Assembly (NCBI GenBank): GCA_030407085.1
Contig: CM059582.1
Span: forward strand, 23,325,001 to 23,389,000
DNA length: 64,000 nt
Direction: 5' to 3'
From: Trichopria drosophilae
Lineage: Eukaryota > Arthropoda > Insecta > Hymenoptera > Diapriidae
Below the pieces are notes generated by a model. The model was not told the DNA's origin. It made no database searches and saw only the letters and a list, made by a program, of their open reading frames with translations. The translations under genes and the position numbers were made by a program. Numbering within the stretch: the stretch's first letter is position 1; each line of letters opens with the position of its first letter. Positions 50,431-61,924 of this stretch are shown here, in pieces.

Positions 50431-51504
50431 CTAATTTATAAGATGTTCGAATTGAAGTCCTTCAGCAACTTGACAATATCCCAATCGTGCATAGAAGTTA
50501 TCATAAACTTTTTGCAGCATTTCTTGAGATACTGTATTAGAACCTTGAATTATTTTTTCTTTCAACTCATCAATGTCTTTTGGTTTCGTTTCGTAGACCT
50601 TGTTCTTCAAGAAACCCCAGTAAAAATAGTCCAGAGGAGTTAGATCAGGTGACCTCGGTGGCCACTCGATCGAACCCCTCCTACCAATCCAACGTCGGGG
50701 GAAAATATTATTTAATAGATTGCGTACAATCAAACCAAAATGACAAGGAGCTCCATCCTGTTGAAACCAGACATTATCAAACGCTATACCAGCAATATTT
50801 CGTATTGCCGGTATAATCTGGTTATTTAACAAATTACAGTACCTTTCAGCCGTGAAATTCTCTTCAACGAAGAAAGGCCCAACAATTTGATTGCACAAAA
50901 TGCCAGCCCAAACATTGATTTTCTGTGGATGTTGTGTGTGAGTATCTCTCATCCAATGAGGATTTTCGTCCGACCAATATCGTAGGTTGTGCCTATTAAC
51001 TTCTCCACTCAACTGAAACGTAGCTTCATCAGAGAAGCATATCCAGAAAGGAAATAATTCATTTTCGTCACAACGTCTCATCATTTCCTCACAAAATTCT
51101 AATCTCCGATCGAAGTCATCTTCCGAAAGTTCTTGTACATATTTTATTTTATATGGATGGAACTTATTTGCTTTTAATATTTCATGGACAGACGATTTGC
51201 CGATACCAGTGGCTTGCGCAATCTTTCTTACCGAAGTATGGACGTCCTCAACGACACTTGCACAGACCGCTAAACTGTTGTCTTCGTTCGTGGACGTTTT
51301 TGGTCTTCCTGATTTTGGTCGATCATTGACAGAGCCAGTATCTTGAAACCGAGAAACAGTCTTACAAACAGTTGATTTGCAAATAGGTAGACGATCAGGA
51401 TGGGTATCATTAAATTGGCGGACGACTTGTTCGTATGTTCTTTTTTTATCGCCGCATCCTCGCAGAATAAGGATTTCGATCCTTTCTTTTTGTGTCAAAG
51501 ACAT
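50431..51504 (-). CDS. Mariner-like transposase, DD41D type
   Basis: An intact 357-residue frame encodes the cut-and-paste transposase of the surrounding element; it would bind the TIRs and insert at TA in the nucleus. The N-terminal paired-like DNA-binding region has one helix-turn-helix at about residues 5-52 and a second at about 90-113, linked by SGRPKTS (65-71), the GRPR-like hook. The catalytic domain has FSDEATF (Asp159), VWFQQDGAPCH (Asp250) and SPDLTPLDYFYWG (Asp292). The last pair is separated by 41 residues, hence DD41D; classical mariners have 34. The length and all three aspartates fit an active enzyme. The start is the first ATG (MSLTQKERIEILILRG), supported because the relic copy upstream matches from this point. 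It lies between the TIRs with about 30 bases to the left one. Frames on the plus strand here are shadows. Confidence 0.93.
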   Translation of the reverse strand: MSLTQKERIEILILRGCGDKKRTYEQVVRQFNDTHPDRLPICKSTVCKTVSRFQDTGSVNDRPKSGRPKTSTNEDNSLAVCASVVEDVHTSVRKIAQATGIGKSSVHEILKANKFHPYKIKYVQELSEDDFDRRLEFCEEMMRRCDENELFPFWICFSDEATFQLSGEVNRHNLRYWSDENPHWMRDTHTQHPQKINVWAGILCNQIVGPFFVEENFTAERYCNLLNNQIIPAIRNIAGIAFDNVWFQQDGAPCHFGLIVRNLLNNIFPRRWIGRRGSIEWPPRSPDLTPLDYFYWGFLKNKVYETKPKDIDELKEKIIQGSNTVSQEMLQKVYDNFYARLGYCQVAEGLQFEHLIN

Positions 51505-52125
51505 AGTATGCCAAATTACAACAGGAGGCAGAATACAGAATGTATCGAAATGGAAGAAATATGAAGCAAAGAATGAAGAAATAAAAGAAATATAAAAAAT
51601 TAGAAGAAATTCAAATGTTAGAGAAACATTACATTAAGTATCAAATAGCGAGAACGAAGAGAATTGCGATTTTTTGCGGTACGAATTTGACCAAGTTTTC
51701 GACAAGAGTGACGCTCGCATGTGTAATTTTCACAAAGCTGAAAAATAACCGAGACCTTGACTCATTCAAACAATAGAGCTTAACTAATACTAAGACGTGC
51801 TGTTTTGATTTGGACGCTGACGATGTTCGATTATTGACTACTTTCTCTGTAACACTGGCAGTTGAAAAAATCGACCGAGTGTATGCAATGGGTTTCCGCA
51901 AGCGATACCTACAGTACTTTCACACAAGTATACAAAATCACAGTCATGCAAGAAAGCCATAACACCATATGCGGATTTGGTCACCATTTACGCTATTCGG
52001 ATACACGACATTCACTTCCTCGTAGAATAAGGATGTCGATTCTTCATTTTTCTGTCAAAAACTTTGTATGCACAATTACAAGGGGGGAGCGAATAAAGAA
52101 TTTTAATATCTGGAAGAAAAGGTAA
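51455..52125 (-). pseudogene. Relic duplicate of the transposase start upstream of the gene
   Basis: At about 52010-52125 the minus strand reads FLTEK(stop)RIDILILRG, matching SLTQKERIEILILRG of the working gene at 51504. The matching 5' flank (ACAATTACAAGGGGGGAGCGAATAAAGAATTTTAATATCTGGAAGAAA versus CAAATTACAACAGGAGGCAGAATACAGAATGTATCGAAATGGAAGAAA) shows the copy includes upstream sequence. An Glu codon has become TGA. The stretch between (51505-52000) has no other recognised coding and probably includes the promoter. The element therefore seems to hold the head of a second, diverged transposase gene. Confidence 0.65.
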
Positions 52126-52129
52126 GCAA

Positions 52130-53204
52130 ATACATTAAAAAAAAACATAAAAAAATTTAATAGTGAAGAATAAAAAAAAGGTAAAAAACAGAAATCAAAT
52201 AAAAAAAAAAGTAAAACAGAAGATTCTCAAAATCGTCTACCTCCTCGCGGTGAGAATCGGTAAACTAGAAATATTTAAAGGCAAAAGACGTTATTTAAAA
52301 TTCTGAAAACGTGGTATGCTATTCCATGTACGTCAAGTTAAATATTTTTTAGTAATTTTTTAATTTCGCAGATTGCAGCTCCATCTGTTAACAAAAATAA
52401 TTATAATAGGTAAAATTTACGTAACTTTTTCTGAAGAAGAGAAATCTGCAATAAAATTTGGGAGTTCCCATTTAAAATTTTTAAGTTTCCCCCTCCATCA
52501 CCCCCAGCCTGTGGGGGTGGGGGGTCGTGTTAGGTGTCACTGGATAGCTCTCTTGAAACCATTAAATACGTGTGTTTTTACTTTTTTGATCCGTTGTGTT
52601 TTTCGCGAGATTTTTAAAACTTTTTAGAATAATTTTTTAATTTCGTTGATTACAGCGCCATCTGTCAACAAAAACAATTATAATGGTAGGCAAAATTTAC
52701 GTAACTTTTTCTGAGGAAGCAAAATCTGCAATAAAAATTGGGGGTTCCCATTTAAAATTTTTAAGTTACCCCCTCTATCACCCCCAGCGGGTGGGGGTGG
52801 GGGGTTGTGTTAGGTGTCACTGGATAGCTCTCTTGAAACCATTGAATACGTGTGTTTTTACTTTTTTGATCCGTTGTGTTTTTCGCGAGATTTTTAAAAC
52901 TTTTTAGAATAATTTTTTAATTTCGTTGATTACAGCGCCATCTGTCAACAAAAACAATTATAATGGTAGGCAAAATTTACGTAACTTTTTCTGAGGAAGC
53001 AAAATCTGCAATAAAAATTGGGGGTTCCCATTTAAAATTTTTAAGTTACCCCCTCTATCACCCCCAGCGGGTGGGGGTGGGGGGTTGTGTTAGGTGTCAC
53101 TGGATAGCTCTCTTGAAACCATTGAATACGTGTATTTTTACTTTTTCGATTCGATGTCGATTTTCCGAGATATTTGAGTGTTTCCATACTTTTCGGACAC
53201 CCTG
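52130..53204. repeat. Right terminal inverted repeat of the mariner element
   Basis: Three ~280-bp subrepeats. The outer two (about 52650-52929 and 52930-53204) are nearly identical to each other, while the inner one (about 52370-52650) is more diverged. Each subrepeat contains a G-rich palindrome-prone block (CCCCCAGC-GGTGGGGGTGGGGGG) and gcgccatctgtcaacaaaaa. Repeated 74-92-codon frames starting MVGKIYVTFSEEAKSAIK are copies of the repeat and not genes. Confidence 0.85.
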
Positions 53205-53217
53205 TATATATATATAT

Positions 53218-55960
53218 AAGCATTTTTGTATTAGTTTATAAGTATTAGTTTAGAATGTAGAATAAAATCATGATTGAATTTCTCAATGGCCTTTATATTC
53301 TAATCAGCTGAATCTTCTCTTTGTAAATCAAATGCACTTTTTAAACGTAAAATTGCAGTAGAAACGAAATGAATGAACAGTTTCAATAGATTTCTTAGAG
53401 AAAATTTCCTCGAAAGCTTTCTTTTCAAAAAAATGTTAAATTCAACGATTACTTTATTTACTCAATTTTGCACTCAAACCCTGAAAAATACCCACCCCAG
53501 TGATCTCCTTTCATATCTACGTCTTTCCTCGAGGCTGTATTAATTAATTTTAAGATGTAGGAATAAGACGATAAAGTGCTGCTGTGACATTTTCTCGTCT
53601 CTGTATTTTTCGACGAGTTCCTTAGAGCTGGGGCTTTGTTAGCAAATAATCATGACCATCTATTTATATCCATACAATAAAAATATATTAGAATAAAGAA
53701 TGGATATATAACAATAGAGTTCAACTTCTCGATGAATAAGAATAAAAGTTTTTAAATTCAAGATATTGTATTAAGTAATATTTAACAGTAATTGCCAATG
53801 TTCTTATATTCTTTTGTTTAGTAAATCATATTTTAGTAAATTCTCGAGTTTTTAATGAATATAAAATATTTTTATATTATTTATGACATGGAAAAAGTTC
53901 ATTTTTAAAAGTCATGTAAAACAGTAATTTTAAACAAACAAAAGGTAATTTATGAAATCTAAAATAACAAAAGTCTATTTGTTAATTTTAACTACCGTTT
54001 CAACCGAAAATTACTAATATACTTTCGCTTTGACGAAAACCCACTCACGTAGATATACTGTTTCCAGTTTAAGTAGGAACTAATTGTTAATTCCTTGCTA
54101 ATTATTTTCAGAATTTCATTCCACCAACTGCATTTTCAGTTATTGCTTTAGGCCAGTTACTGAAATGTATGGAATATAGTTAAGGAACAAGTTAACCATG
54201 TGCAGTAGCTAAAAAGTAGTTAAATTTTCCGAGAAAAATAAGATGTACCTTAGCCCGCCTCTTTTATTTTAATGATGTCTCTTTCTTTTACTTCATTTAT
54301 TTAGAAACCATATTTCGTTCCTCCTTAATACTTAACTAGTCATACTTGTTGCTGCGTATAAAATGCAACATTTCATTTCCGACGTAAGAATAAAATAAAA
54401 ATACAAGAAAAAGTCACCATAAAGTCAGTTTTTTTGGGCAAAATCTTGAAATTCAATTAACATATTTAATGCTAAATATGAAATGTAGTTTTGTCAAATA
54501 TTAATCAATATAATGAATTGAAAATTTATCAAAGAAAAAGGAATAAATTTCTATGTAATTCGAAATATACAAATATTCAGATGTCTATGAAAAAGAATGA
54601 AAATATTTAAAAAAATGTCCTAACATAAAGGAATGATCACATATTTATCAACTCTGAAATGTCCTTTTCTACTAAAAGTAGAAACTATCGATTATATTAG
54701 CTAAAGAATGTGAAGAACTTTTTCATAATTGCTGATAAATAAGAACTTTTTAAAAAGTGAATAGACATTCCCAAATATCTTTCCAATTTAACATTTTTAA
54801 ATTATTTTATTGACAATATTCCGTATGCTCAGGTGTTTCCCAAAATCCAAGTTTTCTGTACACTGCAATAGAAAAGTTAACAATGCATCAGTAATAGGAT
54901 ACTATAATTTTAATGAAAATTGTTTATATGGTATCTCCATAGGAAAAAAGCACTCGCAAATGTTTTGACCTATTTTCGCTTTTATTTTTTTCAAAATCGT
55001 AATAGAAAACCACCTTTCCAAAAAATTCTGCAAAAAATTCACAAACCTCCAAAAAGAATACAAACCAATTTTATACAAATTTTTCCAATACGGCAGAATT
55101 TATAGTCAGATCATTTTTAGTTTTAATATCAAAATAATTTTTATTTATTTATTATTAAAAGTAGGGTTAGAAATGAAAAGGTTTGAAAAAAATACAGAAA
55201 ATTTTCTAAATTGAGAGCAAATTTATTTTGAAAGCAATTACTTCGATTCTTTGTCGCTTTTACCATAATTTTTGGCGTATTTAGCCAAACAGCCCGTCTA
55301 TAAATTGTACCAAGTGTAAAAAGTTTTCAAAAAATTTGTTAGGTCGCTTTTTTAATGCAGAATTATGTAACAAGTTTGCAACAAAATCTTAAGGAATGAG
55401 GTTAACAATAACTTCGAAATAATCTTGTAAAAGCAAGAAACGGTCAATAAAGTCTGTATTAGAATATTGATCTATTATTCAATATAGTTATTAACCAGTG
55501 AAATGTCAAGAGTAACTTTCTAAGAATACAAGTGTGATTTAAAGAGTAATTTTCATTACAATACTGTTCATTATAATAATAACTTATGTATAAATAATAG
55601 TGCAGTTCTGTAATAGTAGCTATTCAGCATTCCAAAACTCACGTCAAATAATTATATTTATGCTTCTGCATAATGTTTCAGAAATCAAACATTGCTTATA
55701 GAATCCGTAATATTGATTTTCAATAGATTAAATTCAGGTTATACATTTATATGGATATAAAAGAGATTATCGTAACAATTATTTTAATATAGCCCAATGT
55801 TAGAATAGTGTATTTATAACGATTTTCCCCCTTTCAGTATTCCTCAATAAAATCATTTTCGGTATTTATTACCAGCTTATCTACTTCAGAATATCTGAAA
55901 GGGTATACATTTTTCGAACTAGATCGTCTTCAATAACTTTTAAGTATTATTTGAAATTTG
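53218..55960. other. AT-rich DNA, no gene seen
   Basis: No supported frame, RNA gene or repeat terminus. Confidence 0.45.
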
Positions 55961-55963
55961 TGT

Positions 55964-56714
55964 TTAACCCTTCTAAGGGCGGTGATACATGTATGTACTA
56001 GGTATAAAACAAATCAGTTTTTTTAAATTTCCGACATATTTTTTATTTTGATATAAGCACATCTATACTTTGGACTAAAACAAAAATAACAAAATGTGAA
56101 AAAATGATTTTGTACCGTTGACCCGCACATTTTTCTCTACTTGGAATGTAATTGACATTTTTTATTCGGGTTCTTCGTGTTGCTAATAAGCTTTTATTTA
56201 AATCAGGGTTTCAAAATTCAAAATAGTCTAATCGAAGATAAAGGACTGATATGTAAGCAGTAATAATTTGACTGAGATGAAACCGGGTACTCGCGGTAAA
56301 TTTCGAGGATCGTAGACTATGGGCCTGATAACAGATGACAAACGATCGTATAACACCCTTATTTCTGATACTTTATACAAATTAGATAAATACATTTTTT
56401 AGTATTTACTTATTGACATCAAGAAATTTTCTGATAATATTTCTTTATATAACAATATTCCCATGACAGAAATCACAAAAACTCTGAGAAAATTAAAGTA
56501 AACCTGACAAAAATATTTTAAAATATATTCAAACTGATAGAAAGGCGTAGTTGTGATTCGAAGTATAGTGGAAACAACTATACTATGAGCTCAAGGATTA
56601 TATTTTAAAGGGTTCCGAGGAAAACTGACTCTACGTGTGAACCTTACAACTATACTGTGCTATCAGTGAACTAAAATGAACTGCGTTCAATAACATTGTG
56701 ATGCAAAGGGTTAA
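55964..56714. mobile_element. piggyBac-like non-autonomous element, 0.75 kb
   Basis: TTAA-CCCTTCTAAGGGCGG on the left (TTAA 55964-55967). CATTGTGATGCAAAGGG-TTAA is on the right (TTAA 56711-56714), and its reverse complement reads CCCTTTGCATCACAATG. The shared part of the ends is short (CCCTT), so the pairing rests partly on similarity of the right end to that of the copy at 57538-58007 (CTGTGACGCAAAGGGTTA). No coding. Confidence 0.55.
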
Positions 56715-56719
56715 GATTA

Positions 56720-57495
56720 TTTATTATTCAGTAATTATTGTTTATGTCTGCTTTTATGAATATGTTTAGCCAACTGCATATGTTTAAGATATTATTGAGA
56801 TCATTCTCAAGGTAGTTGTAACTTCGATTATGCTAAATTTGAGATGTAGCGTCTTAGATACACTACGGCTCTTGGCACTATTGCTAAACTGTTTAGATTT
56901 TTTTCTTTTTCATTTCGGTTTTCGTCAGATTTGTGTATTTATTCATATTGCCTGAAAACTTATCACAATTGTTCTTATTAGTAAAAAACTACAATCTAAA
57001 TCTTAATGAGTGTAATTTTTAATGTTTTAATTAACGAAATAGAACGGGGCATACTAATTTATTAGTAGTAAATTAATAGAGGAGATCGAGGAGGAAAGTG
57101 ACAAAAATTAGATTTTCCTTGCCAGCATTAAAACAATACGTCAAATCAGTTTTGTTGGTACTCTACTTGAAAGCTTATACCTTCACATTTCAAATAAAAT
57201 TTGAGTAAAAATTTAACAATATCCATTGGTTACAGTAACAGTCTCTAGGAGGAAAGTAACATTACAAAAATATGCCAAAAGCAATGAATTAAAAATGACT
57301 AATACTTCCCAATATTATTATTATGTATTTAAGAATTTAAAGTACAAATCATACATATTTAGCGCATATTTGACGCATATTAAGCGTATTTAAATTCACA
57401 TTTATATCTATAGCATAGAATATTCATAATGTTGGCATTTTTTAACGAATCAAATACAAAACACTGAAACATTATTTATAAGAAAAAGACAGAAG
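56720..57495. other. No gene; repeat fragment inside
   Basis: AGAGGAGATCGAGGAGGAAAGTGACAAAAATT at about 57077, and a related ctctaggaggaaagtaac at about 57242, resemble the GTAGGGGAGATTGAGG repeat at 7429. The rest shows nothing. Confidence 0.35.
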
Positions 57496-57496
57496 A

Positions 57497-57545
57497 GTAG
57501 GTTAAGTTATAGTTAGGCTAGACTAGGTTAGACTAGGTTAAGCCT
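57497..57545. repeat. Degenerate TTAGG-like tract
   Basis: TAGGTTAAGTTATAGTTAGGCTAGACTAGGTTAGACTAGGTTAAG is an imperfect repeat related to (TTAGG)n, the insect telomere unit. It is interstitial and short, and it overlaps the TTAA left border of the next element. Confidence 0.5.
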
Positions 57546-58007
57546 TTAAGCCACGGATTTTTCCATCTATCTAATTCAATTAAAAATAGTTTCTCACGGG
57601 ATTTCGATGTCGCTGATTATGATTCTGACGTTAGTTTTTCAAAATACAAGATGGCGGATCCAATATGGCGGACAAACATTTAAAACATTCTATTTGGATT
57701 AAATTCGTTACTCTGGATTTTATAGGTCGCTACAACGATTTCGAATCTAACGTCGAATTCAGTAAAAATTCTTGGATAGACTTCTTAAAAATGCATTTAT
57801 TATAAACAGCGTATTTTTAACTTTATTTGTTAATAACAAATATATTATTAGCAATATAATGGAGGAAAATAGTATTTTATGGCTTATTAGAATCTATTTA
57901 TGAAACATACAAAGATAAATCAACATTGCTCTTAAACTTTATTAGAAAAGTAACAAAATCTCAGTAAATATTGGTGGGACAAACCGCACTGTGACGCAAA
58001 GGGTTAG
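57538..58007. mobile_element. piggyBac-like non-autonomous element, 0.47 kb
   Basis: Left TTAA-GCCTTTAAGCCACGG (57538). The right end is CACTGTGACGCAAAGGG-TTAG (58004-58007). It contains the family modules ttcgatgtcgctgattatgattctgacg and caagatggcggatccaatatggcgg. The right target site has one mismatch from TTAA. No coding. Confidence 0.6.
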
Positions 58008-58009
58008 AA

Positions 58010-58865
58010 TAACAATAAAGTAAAACGTAATAACTGCAAACCATTATTCAAATTAATTTCATACGTATACTTTGTGACCTCTATAGTAATAATGTCGCGT
58101 CACCCACACAACACAAAGTCGAAATTTTATTATGTGGGCAGGTGCTATGTATCTGTAGTGACTTTGTTAACATTGTGATCGATTATTCGAAATTTTTAAT
58201 GATAAGACAATAAAATTATGTAAAATTAATAGAATTGTATTTGTTTATATTCACATCTGTTATTTTTTTACAAGTTTGCCGCATCCGCCGTATACGTTTA
58301 ATTCAACTCAAGTCATAATTCAGCAAATGAATGAAAATCAATAAATTACAAACCTTAGATTATCTTAGTCTGTGAAACGTAAATGACAGTTTACTTATAA
58401 TTATTTATAATTAATTATCAGTGTCATATTATTATTGCAATTCTCAAACCACGCAGAATATGACTCGATGAAGCAAAGTAACTTTCCCCATCATCTTTAT
58501 ATTCCGTGGACGCTGACACAAGTTGAAATTGAACAAAAGTATTACATATTATTTAATTATAAACTAATGCCACTTAATGACTGATAATCAAGCTATAAAA
58601 TACCGAAAAGCAAATTTTGTAAAACTTTTAAATCAGAGTTATACGCTTATTTGAAAATTTCGACGAAATTTTTTCACATCATTTCAGAATTATACCTTAC
58701 ATTGCCGATCAAGATAATACACACTATGGTCGAGGGATTACTACTGAAATAATACCTTTAAATTATGTGTCTCCTATGCTTGATAAAAAGCTTATAAGCA
58801 TTTTACTTACCTCCCGGGTCTCCCCTAATACTCAGGTTACTCCCAAGCAGCCAAGGAAGAAATTT
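58010..58865. other. No gene seen
   Basis: AT-rich with no supported feature. Confidence 0.45.
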
Positions 58866-59183
58866 TGATTAGTGTTGGGTGTTATTTCGGTTAAAAATAA
58901 CCAAATTCCGACCCTCAAATATGCCTTATAAGTAAAAATTTATTCAAAGTCTTTGTCTTGGGATATTATTACCAAATTACGACTTAAAAATTACTTCATA
59001 ATAAAATTGTACTTGAGGTATTTTTTTAAGTCAAATCTTGTTAAATTTCGACCTCTGTTCTGACTTGATAAACAAATGGACTTTGAAAGCGGAAATAGTT
59101 TATGTTTTTGGATAAATTTGACCTCGTGAATTTCCTTAAATTTTACTTAAAAGTCAGAATTATCAAAAATGTAGAATGATGCT

Positions 59184-59525
59184 ATGTTTTACTTCTGCGA
59201 CTATGATGACGTTTTCCGTTCTTACTTCAAAGTCGAAATAAGCACAAAAATTGCCCATAAAGTTAAATATATAAAATGTTTGGTCAAAAAGACCAATAAA
59301 CTAGACCTCATAGTAAATCGGACTATTCATACCTTAAACACACTTCAGCAAACGCGTTCAACTCTAATGGACAGCATGCCTTTTCAAAGATGCAAAAAAC
59401 AGTATAGAACAAGTACGAGTTTTTGCAGAAATTTAAAAAAGTTTAAAAATAAAACTGACGATGAAAGTCGAGAAAATCTACAATATGAAATTGTTACTGC
59501 AAAATGGTGTGAATTCCGACGTTAA
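59184..59525 (+). pseudogene. 113-codon open frame, unidentified, beside broken coding remnant
   Basis: An open plus frame, lysine-rich, with a middle section (VKYIKCLVKKTNKLDLIVNR, then MDSMPF) that looks like the coiled linker of insect proteins that carry a C-terminal DUF4806 domain. That resemblance is from memory and weak. It points the opposite way to the minus remnant at 59478-59786 and overlaps its end. One explanation is that an inversion split an original gene; another is that the frame is fortuitous. Confidence 0.25.
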
Positions 59526-59786
59526 TGAACCATTGAGGAATTCTTCCTCCCACACCTCTACCTCATTGTCATCTTGTATGAAGTCTTTTTTTACTTTGCA
59601 TTTACATGTCTTCCAATCGTCTTGAGGGACACTTGAAGCATCATTACATAAAGTTAAACAATTACGTTTTGGTCATTTTAAAATATTGTTCATCACTCAT
59701 AAATGGGGTACATAGCAATACTCCAACACTGTAAGGGATCCACGTTTATTAATTATAGTGACAATTTTAAAATAGCTTCCATCCAT
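59478..59786 (-). pseudogene. Broken coding remnant, two in-frame TGA stops
   Basis: On the minus strand one frame runs 103 codons from ATG (59786) to TAG (59478). It reads MDGSYFKIVTIINKRGSLTV at the start, then RNCLTLCNDASSVPQDDWKT, then an acidic stretch (DDNEVEVWEEEF). Only two stops interrupt, both TGA, at codons 30 and 37. Each lies where a TGG would suit the surrounding hydrophobic context. The composition (Trp-containing, charged, no low complexity) is unlike chance frames here. The general plan (N-terminal 'voltage of a short Trp/Pro block then lysine-rich linker') recalls insect DUF4806-type proteins, but I cannot confirm it. It is probably a recently dead gene or domain of a mobile element. 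Confidence 0.5.
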
Positions 59787-60169
59787 TTTGCAGTCTCGAA
59801 TGTGTACTTACATGTATGAAAAAATAAATGTTGTTTAACTAAAAACGAGACGTGATGAATGCAATAGTGAGCAGAGTTACATGTAGTATAATGTACATAT
59901 ATATGTTGACTATCTGCCTTTAAGTTTAAAGTAAACTTCGACATACATAGGTCGAAATTACCTAACTATAATATTGGTTGACAACCCTTTAAAGCGTAGA
60001 AGTCGAAATGTCACAAATAGATACATTTGAAGAAGGAAACATATTTGGGCATTTGGACTACACTTTGAGGACTTTCAATGTATAAGTTAAAATTTTAAGT
60101 ATTTCTGACAAATAAGTCGAAAAAACCTATAAGTTATAAATTGTCCATCCGCCATAGTAAATCAATTTA

Positions 60170-61920
60170 TAACCTACAAATTTGTATATTAAAAATAATT
60201 AATTTTTTTTCTTTTATTGATTTTAATTAACAAAATAAGTAAGATTTCTAAATATTGGACATTAAATTATTGAAAAATAATTTTTTTAAGCAATCCAATG
60301 AAAAAAAAGTTCTTTTATCGAATAATTTATAAATTTAATAATTGGTAAGTATATATTTCAGTGAGCTCGGTAATTTTTAATGATGTAGAATTAAAATCTA
60401 GATAGAAAATTTTAATTCGTTTTGAAATTTACATCCTGTTTCTCGCAATATTTAACTTTTCAAAATCGTGTTCAGCGACTGACATAACCGCAATATACCA
60501 AAATTTCATAAAATTCAACAAATATTTTTAAAAACTGTCCGGCATTTTGATTTTTGAAAATCTGACAGCGTATTCGTGATCAGTTACATCAAAAATACAT
60601 CCGCTACGTACGATTTCAAAATTTTTTCAGACGTATAATGTGCCTCTCCAGTGGTTAAAGAAAAAAATCGCTAACTAAATTATGCATCTAAAAACTAAAA
60701 CCATTTTTGGTTGAGAAGAAACTATCAAATTATTATCTAATAAGGAGAAACTCGTTCCTTATAAAAAATATGAATTAAACAAAGTAATAAGAAATATTAA
60801 ATTGACCTACTTTGCTTTGTCTATTTCCTGTACGAAATAAAAGATAAATTTCTTGAAGCACAGAAATTATTTTCGTCTTTCAATCAACTCTCTACATCTT
60901 AAAAAAAAAATATTCTTAAACTTTAACAGAAGAAATCTCGAATAATGACAAAACCATTATAGAAACGTAAATTATTAAAATAATCATTCATTCTTATTTA
61001 AGGAAATCTGCTAAGTGGGACCGAATCAATGAACACATTTATTTGAAGTCAATTACTTAAGTGGGAAAAGAAAAATTTCTGTTCAAAATGATTATTGGAC
61101 GAAAGCTTAAAATTACTAACTCAAAGTATAATAACTATTGGAAACTAGTAATTTATTACTATTATTTTCAAATAATTTTCCATAATTAATTTTATATAAA
61201 AATATAACATTTATGTAATATTGATTTATGTTATATATAAGAGAAACTGTTGGTACATAGAATTAATTATTGTTAATTTCCTAAGTGTAACTAATATTTG
61301 CTACTAAAGACTAATATAAGAAATTTACTTTTTGAAAGATTATTTTCCAGATATCGAGTTACATTCGAAAATAAAATGTTTACTAATTGGATTGAACTAG
61401 AAACTACCACATACGAGTTGCATCGTATAACTGATAGTTTTGTAATTGTATAATTATAAAGATTCACTATTGAATACGTTACCTAAAATATAGAAATCAT
61501 CATTTATTTTTTTAGTGCTGAATATACACTGATGAATTTTTCAATTATATTAATTACATAATAATTGTTCGAAATAATCGTAATTTTGTATTTCTTCATT
61601 GAACTAATTTCTAACATTTCATGAATAATATTTTGTCATAAATAATGTCTTAATATTATACTAAATATGACATTCTTTATTCCTATCTTGAGTACAAGAG
61701 AGATTAGTCTGACTAAATCTCAGCTGTTCTACTGCACACAGTCATTGATTACATAATACAAAAGTAATTTAACTTGTCTTGTCAGAATGAAATATTTTTG
61801 TATCAACTCAATATTCGAAGTGAAAATAAGAAAGAGAAATTACACTTTTTACAAGAAAAATGATTTAAACCCGCCCTTAAGGTCAATAAGTCATTTCTTT
61901 CGCAATAATTCTTGGTTAAA
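60170..61920. other. AT-rich DNA with a repeat fragment
   Basis: The segment at about 60460-60657 (gtgttcagcgactgacataac, ccggcattttgatttttg, cagcgtattcgtgatcagtta, ending cctctccagtggttaaag) resembles the interior and TTAA edge of the piggyBac-like family in reverse orientation. The rest shows nothing. Confidence 0.4.
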
Positions 61921-61924
61921 TTCC

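Larger units (their letters stand above)
49612..53204 (-). mobile_element. Complete mariner-like element (DD41D), 3.6 kb, long internally repeated TIRs
   Basis: TA target sites flank it (49610-49611, 53205-53206) inside (TA)n runs. Both ends read CAGGGTGTCCGAAAAGTATGG inward and stay almost identical for over 300 bases. The left TIR runs to about 50400 and the right from about 52130. Each is built from ~280-bp subrepeats, two on the left and three on the right. The right copies have period 280 (GGTAGGCAAAATTTACG at 52686 and 52966), so one extra copy accounts for most of the length difference. The transposase gene lies between them on the minus strand. Typical mariners are about 1.3 kb with TIRs of about 30 bp, so this is unusually large. 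The intact frame and near-identical outer ends point to recent activity. Confidence 0.9.
58870..60165. repeat. Possible decayed element with inverted tcgaaat/atttcga motifs
   Basis: Both flanks of the broken coding remnant are rich in AAATTTCGACCT or GTCGAAAT-type motifs in mirrored orientation. Examples are ttaaatttcgacctctg at about 59040, and ggtcgaaattacc and agtcgaaatgtcac at 59951 and 60002. Stretches such as CTTATAAGTAAAAATTTATTCAAAGTC (left) loosely match the reverse complement of the right flank. The ends are not defined, so this is a tentative grouping. Confidence 0.3.

Noticed and set aside
50332..51595. Plus-strand frames opposite the transposase
   Set aside because: Shadows of the minus-strand transposase gene.
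52373..53241. Three similar 74-92-codon frames starting GKIYVTFSEE
   Set aside because: They recur because the DNA is a 280-bp TIR subrepeat; the mirrored copy exists in the left TIR. Not genes.
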